Shown one piece after another: positions 22,442-32,697 of a stretch of 64,000 nucleotides of DNA. Made by a program: the position numbers and the translations under genes. This DNA comes from Panicum virgatum (lineage: Eukaryota > Streptophyta > Magnoliopsida > Poales > Poaceae). The notes under the pieces were generated by a model that worked only from the letters and a program-made list of their open reading frames with translations, was not told the origin of the DNA and ran no database searches. Where the stretch lies: contig NC_053153.1 in the NCBI RefSeq assembly GCF_016808335.1, positions 15,077,033 through 15,141,032 on the forward strand. The letters are read 5' to 3'. Positions within the stretch are counted from its first letter, which is position 1, and each line of letters opens with the position of its first letter.

Positions 22442-23562
22442 GGGTGCGTTTGGTTCAGGAGCGGGCAAGGATGGAGCCGTCCTGTCCCGCATTTGGTTGA
22501 AGAGCGGGTAGAATAGAGCGGCTCCAATGAAGAATATACCCTCAGATACCAGGACGAGCTCGCTCCACCAAATTGATCGAACGCGCTCGTCCTACTTGGA
22601 CGGCGTCAGCTCCGTCCCAGGCTCCTCGCCCTCTCCCACGTCGCGTCGTGCCCGCCGGCGGCGGCGTCAGCTCCGTCCCAGGCTCCTCGCCCTCTCCCAC
22701 GCCGCGTCGTGTTACATCCTTCCCCTCGCCGGCGGCGTCAGCTCCGTCCCAGGCTCCTCGCCCTCTCCCACGCCGCGTCGTGCCCGCCGCCCCTGCCCCT
22801 CGCCGGCGGCGTCAGCTCCGTCCCAGGCTCCTCGCCCTCTCCCATGCCGCGTCGTGCCCGCCGACCCTGCCCCTCGCCGGCGGCGTCAGCTCCGTCCCAG
22901 GCTCCTTGCCCTCTCCCACGCCGCGTCGTGCCTGCCGACCCTGCCCCTCGCCGGCGGCGTCAGCTCCGTCCCAGGCTCCTCGCCCTCTCCCACGCCGCAT
23001 CGTGCCCGACGCCCCTGCCCCTCGCCGGCGTGCGCGCGTGGAGCTTGACGGCGCGGCCGGAGCACACGAAGCTAGGGCGGAGCGGGCGGAGAGCAACCGT
23101 GGGCGAAGCTCCATCTCGGGCGGAGCACAGAAGGAGGGAGGAGCGGAGCTCGGGTGGAAGCGCCGGGCACCGGGGATGAGCTCGACCAGAGCTTGGAGGG
23201 GACGGAGGGGCCGAGCTTGAGCGGGGCGAGCTGGGACGGAGCGAGCGGGAGTCCAGACGGTGCGAGCCGGAGCTCGAGCACCCGCGCAGGCGAAGCTTGG
23301 GCGACGCAGGGGAAACGAGCTTGGGCAGGCACGAGAGAGGGCGGCCGGCATGTGGACGGAGAAGTGGGTGGAAGAGAGGAGAGGGAAGGATTCGGTCACC
23401 GACATGTAGACCCCACATAACGGGGCTTGACGGATTGATTTCAACCCAACAAAAATGGAGCCGCTCCATACCTCCAACCAAATACATAGTATACAACGAG
23501 CTCATCCCTAAAAATAGAAATGGAACCACTCCATTCTATCTCGCTCTCCAACCAAACGCACC
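22442..23562. mobile_element. MITE-like element of 1.1 kb with GGTGCGTTTGGTT ends
   Basis: GGTGCGTTTGGTT at 22443-22455 is repeated inverted at 23550-23562 (AACCAAACGCACC), and the sequence just inside both ends is rich in 'gagcgg/ccgctcc' words. The left flank is TTA but the right flank is AGC, so a target duplication is not confirmed. It is unusually long for this end type because the middle holds a 74-bp tandem repeat and about 400 bp of GC-rich DNA. No transposase is present. Confidence 0.65.
22605..23033. repeat. 74-bp tandem repeat, six units
   Basis: The word GTCAGCTCCGTCCCAGGCTC recurs at 22605, 22666, 22737, 22811, 22885 and 22959. The last four units are spaced exactly 74 bp and are nearly identical; the first two are shorter (61 and 71 bp). 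As 74 is not a multiple of 3, successive units rotate through the three frames, which creates three overlapping pseudo-ORFs with the same proline-rich motif. That is repeat structure, not a gene. Confidence 0.93.
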
Positions 23563-23589
23563 AGCCAATGCAAACAGGCCTAGGTGAAC

Positions 23590-24695
23590 CTTTTTTTTCA
23601 GTTCTCAGAATATAAGCCACGTAATCAACACAAGAATCATCATTGGAATTGCTCTCGGAGCTCTTCCAAACAGTGGAGGTAATTCTTTTTAATTGAAAGC
23701 GAGGCAATTCAAACATATCATTATACTGCTCGCACTGGGGTACGCGACCCCTTCCTCCAGTATGGGGGGTAGCGTAAATCCCTCTGCAGCGGGTGCTATA
23801 AAAGGTGCGCTAAAGAAGAGGACGGGAAAAGGGTTCGCTATTCTTAGCGCGATAGAGGAACGCTACGCTTCTTGCCGGCCCCACCTCACCTCGAGCCGTT
23901 CCTCCCTGCGCCTACGTCGGCCGCTGGGCCTTCCACGCCGTCGGGAGGAGCTGCGAGCTCGCGGCGCCGCTCCCATCGCGCCGACACCGCCAGAGCCCGG
24001 AGCTCTCTAGCGATCGAGGCATCGCGGCGGCCCGGCTTCAGCCTCACCGAGCATCCGCCGCGCCGAGCCTGGCCGCCGCACGCCACGCGGCCGGTGCAAG
24101 CGCGGCCATGCCCATGCCGCGGCCGGCGGCTACGGCTCGTCTCGGCGATGGCCGAACGGGGGGCACAGTGGCGTGGAGACAGAGAGAGAGGGGAGGAGGG
24201 AGGGAAGGGCGCGGCCACGCGCCGCCCGCGCGCGCCCCCGCCGTTGCCGCCATGCGCTGCCCCCGCGCGCGCTTGCCGCCGCTGGGAAGGGAGGAGGGAC
24301 GCCGGCGAGGGAGGGGAAGGGAGGCATGGCGCGCAGCTCGACACCAAGGAACAGTGGTGGAGCTCGAGCTCCCGATCCGCCGCCGGAGAGGGCCGGCCAG
24401 AGGGAGGAGGGCCACGGATCCGCCGACAGAGTGGCATAGGAGGAGGGCGGCGCGGTGGGAGAGGAGGGGCCGCCGGCGACGCTCCGGCCGCGCGCCCGCG
24501 TGCTGAGACTGGACGGAGCCCGCGCCAGGGCAAAGCCCGCCGCCGGGGGCAGGGGCCCGGCTCCGCCGCGCCGTCGCGAGGCGCGAGCGCGAACTCCAGG
24601 GGGCGGCGGAGAGCTCCAGGGCCAGGCAGGGCGCGCTAGATGGGAAGATGAGCATCTCATACTATGTAGTACACTAGTATTTACATCATATAGGA
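23590..24695. other. GC-rich segment of unknown origin
   Basis: From 23870 to 24640 the GC content is very high and CpG-rich, with overlapping ORFs on both strands (for example 23872-24639 + and 24044-24655 -) made of Arg, Pro, Ala and Gly. I see no domain, no splice pattern and no consistent codon preference. 'tgctataaaaggtgcgc' at 23798 looks like a TATA element. It could be a captured promoter/5' exon or a transposon interior; I cannot decide. Confidence 0.4.
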
Positions 24696-24712
24696 TATTA
24701 TTTGTACAATTG

Positions 24713-24963
24713 AGGAGCTCCTCTAGTCTAGTTGGTTAGAGGAGCCGAGGTATGGTCGTCTCCACGAGGTCACGAGTTCAAATCCCAGTTGTGACGAATT
24801 TTCGTCCGTGGGTAAAAAATCACCTCGTTGTGCTCGCCGTAAGGCTTGGCCCTCACGGGCATGGGCCAGGGTTCGGGAATTTTTCCGCGGCCGGAAAAAG
24901 CCGTGTTGCTTCCTCTTAATGAAAAACGGTGGGATCCGTTCACCCCTCCGGCCGCATTTTTTT
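24713..24963 (+). mobile_element. Full-length tRNA-derived SINE, 251 bp, with 17-bp target duplication
   Basis: TATTATTTGTACAATTG flanks the element exactly on both sides (24696-24712 and 24964-24980). Inside, box A-like TAGTCTAGTTGG (24724-24735) and box B-like GAGTTCAAATCC (24774-24785) form an internal RNA polymerase III promoter at tRNA spacing. The 3' end is a T run after GGCCGCA, as in T-tailed grass SINEs of the p-SINE1 type. It carries no ORF and would have been moved by a LINE-encoded reverse transcriptase. The intact duplication indicates a fairly recent insertion. Confidence 0.93.
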
Positions 24964-24980
24964 TATTATTTGTACAATTG

Positions 24981-25481
24981 TACTGTCATTTGCATATCAT
25001 TTACAGTACTATTTTCATTCATCCATTACGATTTTTTTATCAGTTCCCTTTTCAAACTTAAATGGCAACCTTCACTTGTTGAAAACGACATACATTTAAA
25101 TCGATGTCAGTGAACACATATCGACCAGTTCTTTACCCGTTCTTTACTCATATTTTTCTCCTCTTACTTAATAACTGCTTTTACCGTAAAAAATGTGACT
25201 GGGACCCTTGCTCGAGCAAGCGAGGGACTTGATCGAGCTAGTTCATCTACTCATTATGCACTGATTTGACTCCTGATCCGACTCCCTGAGCACTAAGCAC
25301 TTTGATTTTATTTAATACTGCGTCTGTAAACAAGGAGTGTTTAGTTGTCTCTTACCATTAACTAATACTACGTTCATAACTGCCCTTTTATCTACATTAC
25401 ACTGGTATAGATGTAAAACAAAAAAAAGTCCTTGAAAATACAATGATGTGGACGGTGATGCAATAATAAGTCGAGAAGGTT
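24981..25481. other. Intergenic DNA, no feature seen
   Basis: AT-rich sequence without coding or repeat signal that I recognise. Confidence 0.45.
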
Positions 25482-26489
25482 CGAGCATCTCCATCAGTTC
25501 CTCGATAAACATCTCATAATAAGATAATAAGATAGTATTTAGTTGTCCTAATACCACTTTCATAGATTATTAGGAGGGAGGCTTTTATATTCCCTAATAA
25601 CCTTCTCCCATTACAACTTATATTGGAAGAGCTAAATTCTCCCTTTATTTGAGGGGAGTTAGAGTGAAATATTGAGACAGCCCAATAATTATTAGGGAAA
25701 AGCAGTGGCGGAACTGGAGCGAAAATTTAAGGGGGGCGAACAAATATATGGAATACTTAATTTCAACCACAAATTTTTAGGCGAAGCTCAACTTCGTCCT
25801 CAAACTTCCAAAATGATCATTTCAGTCCTCAAACTTCTCTATCTAGTTCAATTTAATCCTTTATCCGTTGTCACATCTAGTCAGTTATGGTTCATAAAAA
25901 TTAATATTTCTAAAAATTTGATCGCTACAAAAGTTTCACCTTGATGAAACCTAAATGATGTACAATTTTAAGGCGGTTGATCCGAACATATTTATATACA
26001 CGTATAAAAATTCCTTTTTTGGAAAAAAAAATATATAGACACAAGTTAAAATTTTGTTGTGTTATCTGTAAGTACGTGTGAATCAATATATGTTATTGCT
26101 AAAAATTAGGAACCCTTTGGACGTTGACATGGCATGTCTGGAACGTGCCAAGACACGTAGAGTGAAGGACTAAATTAAGCTGTATAGAAAAGGTTGAGGG
26201 TTGAAACAATTATTTTCGAAGTTTAGGGTGAAGTTGTTCTTCGACTAAAAATTTTATAACAAAATAGTCTATTCTGTTAAAGAAAACTAGACTTTCTTTT
26301 AATTTGCATTGATTTTCTACCGAAATTTGGTCTACTTTTAACAACTAATTACTTAGTATGCATTAGTTTTTTTTTGGAACAGTTCCGCCACTGTGGAAAA
26401 AGAGAAGTTTTAAGGAACTACTAGAGTATATTTTATTTCCAATATTATCAGTTTATTGGGAAAAAGAAGATTGCTGGAAGATGCTCTTA
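25482..26489. mobile_element. MITE with GAGCATC ends, split by a nested insertion
   Basis: Left end GAGCATCTCCATCAGTTCCT and reversed right end GAGCATCTTCCAGCAATCTT are inverted repeats typical of a common grass MITE family; 'aataaac/gtttatt' follows inside on both sides. The right flank is TTA and the left is TTC, near a Tourist-type duplication. Removing the insertion at 25703-26393 leaves a MITE of about 315 bp. Confidence 0.7.
25703..26393. mobile_element. hAT-like non-autonomous element nested in the MITE
   Basis: CAGTGGCGGAACTG at the left end is repeated inverted (CAGTTCCGCCACTG, 26380-26393): perfect 14-bp ends starting CAGTG, the hAT pattern. Flanks GGGAAAAG (25695-25702) and GGAAAAAG (26395-26402) form an 8-bp near-duplication with one mismatch. 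The interior is itself partly self-complementary (about 25781-25900 against 26160-26260, 'ccctcaaacttc' versus 'gaagtttagggt'), perhaps another fold-back insertion. No ORF. Confidence 0.75.
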
Positions 26490-27393
26490 GAGAGTGAATC
26501 AGAATCAGCGGGGAAGGAAGGGACCATCCAGGCGTCATACGATGATGCAGCTTTGATTGTAGATTTGTAGTACTAGTGGGCACTGAGCTGGGGATGGCTT
26601 GGTCCTGCTCATCAACCTACACCACCAATAATAGAGATCCTAGAACCAGAATGTCTGGCCCAACGATCCCCACGATGAAACGAGCGATGCCCCTCTATCC
26701 TTACCGTGTCAAAGTACAACTCCCGGCCAATTCACATGCATGCAGGAGAAACAGAAATAAACTTCCAGTTCCAGCACAACAACAGCCTCTGTGCTTGGGC
26801 AGTAGCCTTCCATTTCTACATCTGCATTTGCGTACAGTCCTACTCATCCCTTCTTAAGATCCACCTTAATGATTGATAACATGATCGAACAATCACCGCT
26901 CGCACGCATCAACTGCTGAGTGTCATACAATCACCTGTCCCAACGCGTAAATTCTCAAAAGAAGAAGGAGAAGAAGCCATGGTAGATTGGTAGTACACCT
27001 CATCAAATTTGTGCACCGTCTCGTCCTGCCCTTTTGGGTGAGGGAGACTGGGAGAGCAACGGTTGGCAGCTCTAGGCGCGGTAGCCGCCCGGCCCGGTCG
27101 ACCAATTTAGCAAAGGAGCAGGAGCTGCGTCCGGGTCTCGCCGTGTTCCTGGGAATCTCACCCAGGTTTAGTAGCCGCGCGGTACGGAGGTTACAGTAGT
27201 ACAGTGTACAGGGGATCCAAAGGTACCACTTGGTGTTGCTGCGCTTAAACAAGCAAGGAATCGCCATGGCGACTTCAGAAACAGAAAGAGAGGCGCACAT
27301 GACACAACCAAGTACCCAACCCAAAGCAGGAGGGGATGATGGATAGTGGCAACCTTCATCTCTTTCTTTTTTCTCAAATTGGGAGGAGAGAGA
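26490..27393. other. Intergenic DNA upstream of the MITE and NF-YA
   Basis: No coding domain recognised. Short ORFs on both strands (for example 26923-27414 -) lack any motif. Confidence 0.45.
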
Positions 27394-27738
27394 GGGGTCT
27401 TGTTTAGATTCCAAAACGCAAAATGTAAAATTTTTATAAATTACTTGTATAATGTATTAAATATAGTTAAAAAATAAATCACATTATATAAATTGACTAT
27501 AAATCGTGAGACGAATCTAATGAGTCTAATTAGGACGTGATTAGACACTAAATTGATACAGTAATGCTATAGTAACAAGCTCTAATGATGGATTAATTAG
27601 ACTCATTAGATTTGTCTCGTAGTTTATAGACGAGATCTGTAATTAGTTTTGTAATTAATCTATATTTAATACTTCAAATATTAAAGATTCTTTTTTAAAA
27701 ATACAAAAATGGAAAATACAAAGTGAACTAAACACACC
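27394..27738. mobile_element. MITE (GTGTTTAGA/T ends), about 345 bp, with internal hairpin
   Basis: Left GGTCTTGTTTAGATTCC and reversed right TGGTGTGTTTAGTTCAC are inverted ends of the same family as 10687 and 20239. Inside, GAGACGAATCTAATGAGTCT is repeated inverted (AGACTCATTAGATTTGTCTC) about 100 bp away, giving a long stem. It lies about 90 bp before the CT-rich NF-YA promoter/leader. Confidence 0.75.
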
Positions 27739-28032
27739 AGCACCAGAATCTGAGAAGAGAGAGGGTGACTGGGTGGGGAGACTTTTCCAAGCTAGTACGT
27801 TTTGAACCCTTCCGCTCTGTGCCCACACTACCATTACCATCATCACCTTCTCTCTCTACAGCTATCTTTCTCTCTCCTCGCTGTGTGCTACTGTTGTCCT
27901 CTAGCGTCCATTATTAGGCGGCCTCCAGGCGCTGGGATGCGAGTGGGCTTGCTTGTTCGCTCGCTGCCTCTCTCCTCCGTTGCGCTCATGTGTTGGTGCT
28001 TCGCCTGCCTCGGCCTGTTCTGAGTTCATCAG

Positions 28033-28555
28033 GTAACCGCCGCTGCCTTTCAGTGCTCCTCCCCATGCAAATCCTTCTGCCGCCCTCTGATCGATCTCGC
28101 TCTCGCCAACCCTCCCTCCTTTCCATGCTCCTCTTGGTGTGCTGCTTCGTCCTCCCCAGAGGAAGGCCTTGCTGAAAACTAATTTCCTTTGGTACTTGCT
28201 GGCTTGCTGCTCCTGTCCAATCAGTCTGTTTGCTTTCTTTTCTTGGGTTGACACTCTCTTGGCTTCATCATTCTTGATGCATGCTTCTGTAGCTTACCCC
28301 TGCCCTTCAGGGTGTTTTTCTTTCTCATCGGATTGATGCTCTTCAGTTCTTGTTTTATTATTGTTCGAAAAAAAAGTTCTTGTTTTCTTGTGCCCAGGAG
28401 CTTCCCCTTTGAGATTCCGTTCTTGCGGAATCCCCCACCTGTTTTTATTTTCCCCTTACATTTTCTTGCTTGTTCCCACCACACCTAGCAATCATTTTAA
28501 TAATAGCATTTCCACATCAACCTCTCTAATCTGTTGTTTAATTATTCGCCCACAG
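28033..28555 (+). other. Probable 5' UTR intron of NF-YA
   Basis: CATCAG|GTAACC at 28032/28033 and CCCACAG|GTTGTT at 28555/28556 bound a T-rich 523-bp interval without ORF, between a CT-rich leader (about 27830-28032) and the coding exon. It contains one very short poly(A) insertion (28357-28374). Confidence 0.6.
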
Positions 28556-28677
28556 GTTGTTTGCTGGATTCTTTAGTATCCCATCAGGCCAAGGATCCTG
28601 CGAGAGCTTTGGAGCCAGAGGGTTGTTGCCTCCGTCTTGGGTGAGGCTTCAGTTTCCTTTGACGAGGCAAGGCGGCG

Positions 28678-31600
28678 ATGATGAGCTTCAAGGGCCACGA
28701 GGGGCTTGGGCAGGTGGCCGCCGGGAGCCAGGCCTCCCATGTTGCGGCCGGAGCCCCACTGCCGTGGTGGGCGGGCCCCCAGCTGCTGTACGGCGAGTCG
28801 GCACCCCTGTCGCCGGAGGAGACGCGCCGGGACGGCCAGTTCCAGGTTGTGCCGGGGGCTCAGGGCGGCACACCGGATCCGGCGCCGCCGGCTGCCACCA
28901 AGAGAGGGAGCCCTGAGGTCTTGAAATTCTCTGTGTTCCAAGGTGAGTTCTTTTTTTTGTTGGCTAAGTTTATGGATTTGTTGGGGAATTTCTCTTTTTC
29001 TTTAAGAAAAAGGATGAAATGCAAGATTTTGGCATGTTGCTGTTGGATCTATGCATGCTAGTACTCGTCATAAATTGTCTAATTGCAATATGATTTACCT
29101 CAAAAACGTTGGAAGATAATATGCCTGAACAATAAGCTTAAGAATCCATATCTATGTAGCTTTTGCTTCTTAAAACCGCTCTAGGAATGCTGGGTTTTTT
29201 CCTCCGAATACGAAACGAGGACTACCCATTACTTCGTCAAGAGAGCAGAAGGAAGTTTCAACATTTTAGAAGAATTTTTCGCATAATCTTAGGTTGTTGC
29301 AATGTAACATGAACTGTATGTATTTGCATAAAGAAAGACATTGCTATATATATATATGTCACCTGTCATGCCAGAGGGCGCAATTAGTAGGATTGTCCAT
29401 TGTTTTGGGCCCATGCGTCCGTAGTACCATTCTCTGAGTGGCTCCTCTACTTTGATGCCGCTGCCGACTGTTCTATTATTGGCGCCTCCATTAGGCTATC
29501 TCCGACTATTCCCCCTCTCCAACTCCTCCCAAACGTACTATTTACTATATTTTACTATTTCCCTCCAAAAGATTTCTCCCCCTATAACTCCTTCTCTCCA
29601 ACCATTCCCCCCATATCTATTCCCTCTATATACTATCACTCATTAACTAACTATTTATTTATCGTTTTTGAATTTAAAAAAATCATACAATATTTGTACT
29701 ATCATAATACGCATTATCATCATGTTACGGGGCTCAAACGAGATTAATATCATGAAGAAACGGTGTGATTAGAATATAGGGGGAGTTTCAACTCCCCCAC
29801 CCTATATATGAGGGGAGTTTCAACTCCCCCCGTATATAGGGGGAGCTTTGGAGGAACCGTTGGAGAGAATTTCCCCCCAAAGCTCCCCCTACGTAGGGTG
29901 GGGGGCGGTTCCCAGGGAACCGTTGGAGCAAGCCTTATGATCTGTGGTGTGTCCCTCTCACTACTGCAACACTTTTTCTGGCTGGTTTTTGTTGATAAAA
30001 ACCGAACGATAAATTTTACTAACAGCCTCAATATTGCAACACCTTTTTTTTATAAAAATATATTGCAACACTTGCCGATCAATTTGATTACAACTCATGG
30101 CTGCAAGCTTATCTGTGAGAAGTTTTTTTAAAAAAAAAACCTATTTCTTAGCCTTGAGTTACCATAACGAGACAAAACAGCATTAGAGAGTTAACACTTA
30201 GATCTGTCAAACTCTCTCCATCCATGATAAGCTTTCGTTGATGAATTTGGCATTGTAATGGATTATCGGCATCTGTGGGCAGAATATGCTGCCTCTTGTT
30301 TTGTGGGCTGCGCTGCAAGGCACTTAAGATGGTCTATTTAATTCATGAGCAAAAACTAAATTATTCTAGACAGACATATGGCCTATGGCACACGTTTGAT
30401 GGTTAGTCAACAACTATCCAATTTTAAACCATGAAATGGCTTTCTCTGTGTGTACGATAGACTAGCTGGCTTTATTTCCAAAAAAAAAGACTAGCGGCGC
30501 ACACCGTAATGGAATTCAGTAGCCCTCTCAGATTCCATGAGTAAAGTACACGTCCTTCCAACCATAGGAGTTCATTGTATAATATCTAGCTTGCCATCTG
30601 ATTTTCCTTAGGTATTACTATTAGAGATTAGGATGCATCAGTATCATAATATTTTTGTCTAATAATCTAGAACTGTGCCTAGATCTGTTGTGACTTCTTG
30701 ATCTGCATCATTTGGAACATATGTCCAGTTTAGTGGTTAGGAAAATGACCCGTCATGAATGCCAACTTTTGAAGGTTGGTGACTGACCACCAGACTTGAA
30801 AATAGGAGTCAACAAAATGGTATTTGTCCACCTTGTCTGAACTTGGAATATCTATGATGAGAAATTTTTATATTTTCTTTATTTTGTGGTTGAGTGGATT
30901 TTCAATCACTCAAGAAGAAGTTTTACTATCTATTATTTTGGAAATCACAGGACTGCTAACAGATTTCTGATTCTAATGATGTTCAGGGAATCTGGAGTCG
31001 GGTGGTAAAGGAGAGAAAAACCCAGAACACTCTACCACTATCGCGCTGCAGTCACCATTTCCAGAATACAATGGCCGTTTCGAGATCGGTCTTGGTCAAT
31101 CCATGGTAAGTTTATCCTTTCATCTTTTCTATTTTGAAATTAACCAATTTTAATACCCAAAATCCATTTTTGGGATTTCGTCCTTAGTAATTTGTCGACT
31201 GGCTTCTTCGCAAAAATGGACAAATATCCAACTGACTACATTTCTTTCAGGTCCCTTCCAATTATTCTTGTGATGACCAGTGCTATGGCGTGCTTACCAC
31301 TTATGGAATGAGATCAATGGTATGTTTTATTTGTTTTTTTTAAAAAAAGAGAGAGTATTACAAAACTTCTATTTGATTGACTCCCTAATTGCACTAGGAC
31401 AAAGAAGGACTGATATATGTAAATATTGAAATATTCTCATGAAGTTTAGATCTAGCAATCTCACACAAAGATTCTTGTTTATCAAATTATGCAAACCACA
31501 CATGTTCCTGGTAGCTAGTATCACCATTGAATTTACATGATAGGTTCTGCTGCTCAAACATGTCAGCACAAAGTTCACCTATGCTCAAACTCTTTTTTTT

Positions 31601-32611
31601 TTGTGTGTGATCTCATCCATGGGTGGTAACTTGAAATGGCAAAAGATATTTGACTTAACCCATGGAACTCAGAACTTGTATTTTTCCCTCATTGACAGTA
31701 AAAATGATGAATTCTACATAACCCAACGAGTAAAAAGAGCATGTAAAAAAAATTTAGGAAGACTGAAACTGATTGCAAAATTGAAAGAAGGGCCATGACC
31801 CTTTTTTTTTCCGGTTGCCGGTGCAATAATAGAGCATGCTTTATCGTGTTCCACGGATTTTTGTGACCAATTGACTTCCTCTGATGCACCTTTTCTTTCC
31901 TCGTAATGCAGTCCGGTGGGAGGATGCTCTTGCCACTGAATGCACCTGCTGATGCACCCATCTACGTGAATCCAAAGCAGTACGAAGGCATCCTCCGTCG
32001 CCGCCGCGCACGCGCCAAGGCCGAGAGAGAGAACAGGCTGGCGAAAGGCAGAAAGGTGAGGAGCCTGGAGCCCTCTTCTTTCAACTAGCCCTCGCCAACA
32101 TCCGAAGCAACATTCCCGATCCACCCATATTTTCACGGTCACCATCTCTAAGCCTGTCAACCTGCAGCCGTATCTTCACGAGTCTCGCCACCTCCACGCG
32201 ATGCGCCGGGCAAGAGGCTCCGGCGGGCGCTTCCTCAACACGAAGAAAGAGGGGGGTGGCGCGAACGCGAACGGCGCCGGCAAGACGGTGTCAGCGCGCC
32301 TCGCCACGTCTCCTAGCACCGAGCCTCCACGGGTGCCGGAGCTCGGCAAGGGCAACAACGGCAGCAACCCGCGCTGCCACTCCCGGAGCAGCGTCTCCAG
32401 CCTGTCCGGCTCCGAGGTGACGAGCATCTACGACCACCACGACGACCACGCGAGCCGCCACCAGTACGGCGGCATGGAGCCGCACCTCCGGGCGCCTTCC
32501 TTCTTCACCCCGCTGCCGGCCATCATGGACGGTGACCACGGCGGGGCTGCCACCATCCCCTCCTTCAAGTGGGTTGCCAGCGACGGCTGCTGCGAGCTCC
32601 TCAAGGCGTGA
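28678..32611 (+). CDS. NF-YA: Nuclear transcription factor Y subunit A (NF-YA/HAP2), 5 coding exons
   Basis: Exons 28678-28942, 30987-31105, 31251-31319, 31912-32055 and 32168-32611 give 346 residues. The core is diagnostic: an A1 helix (about residues 166-194, V-N-P-K-Q-Y-x-x-I-L-R-R-R...R-A-K-A) that binds the NF-YB/NF-YC dimer, and an A2 segment (200-226, [15 protein letters not shown]) that contacts the CCAAT box. The exon 4/5 junction lies between A1 and A2. Two codons at the start are ATG ATG; I use the first. The C-terminal part is His/Ser-rich and weakly conserved. The protein acts in the nucleus as the sequence-specific subunit of the CCAAT-binding trimer. Intron 1 carries a MITE, and the 3' UTR has a miR169-type site. 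All splice sites are canonical. Confidence 0.95.
29494..29934. mobile_element. Tourist-like MITE in NF-YA intron 1
   Basis: TTA (29491-29493) and TTA (29935-29937) flank ends GGCTATCTCCGACTATTCCC and, reversed, GGCTTGCTCCAACGGTTCCC. The 441-bp interior has internal stems (CTCCCCC..GGGGGAG words repeated at 29780-29890). No ORF. Confidence 0.8.
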
Positions 32612-32676
32612 ACCGAGGAGGAGGGGATGGCTACTCAGACGGCCGGCCTTCGCCCCGTTGGCTGGCTGTCTGTCTG

Positions 32677-32697
32677 TAGGCAAATCATTCTTGGCTG
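32677..32697 (+). promoter_or_regulatory. Predicted miR169 target site in NF-YA 3' UTR
   Basis: The 21-mer contains GGCAAATCATTCTTGGCTG, which pairs with the miR169 family (mature sequence close to the complement of GGCAAGTCATCCTTGGCTG) with only G:U-type differences and weak pairing at one end. It lies 66 bp after the stop codon, the usual place for this site in plant NF-YA genes. Cleavage here would link NF-YA dose to drought and nutrient signals, as known for the family. Confidence 0.85.

Noticed and set aside
22605..23033. CRISPR-like array
   Set aside because: The regular units are directly adjacent tandem copies without unique spacers, in a plant genome.
22573..23529. Several long ORFs on both strands (215, 173, 221 and 189 residues)
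   Set aside because: They all translate the 74-bp tandem repeat or the GC-rich sequence beside it in different frames.
23872..24660. Long ORFs on both strands in GC-rich DNA
   Set aside because: No domain, equal quality on both strands, no splice or start context; open only because stop codons are rare at this GC content.
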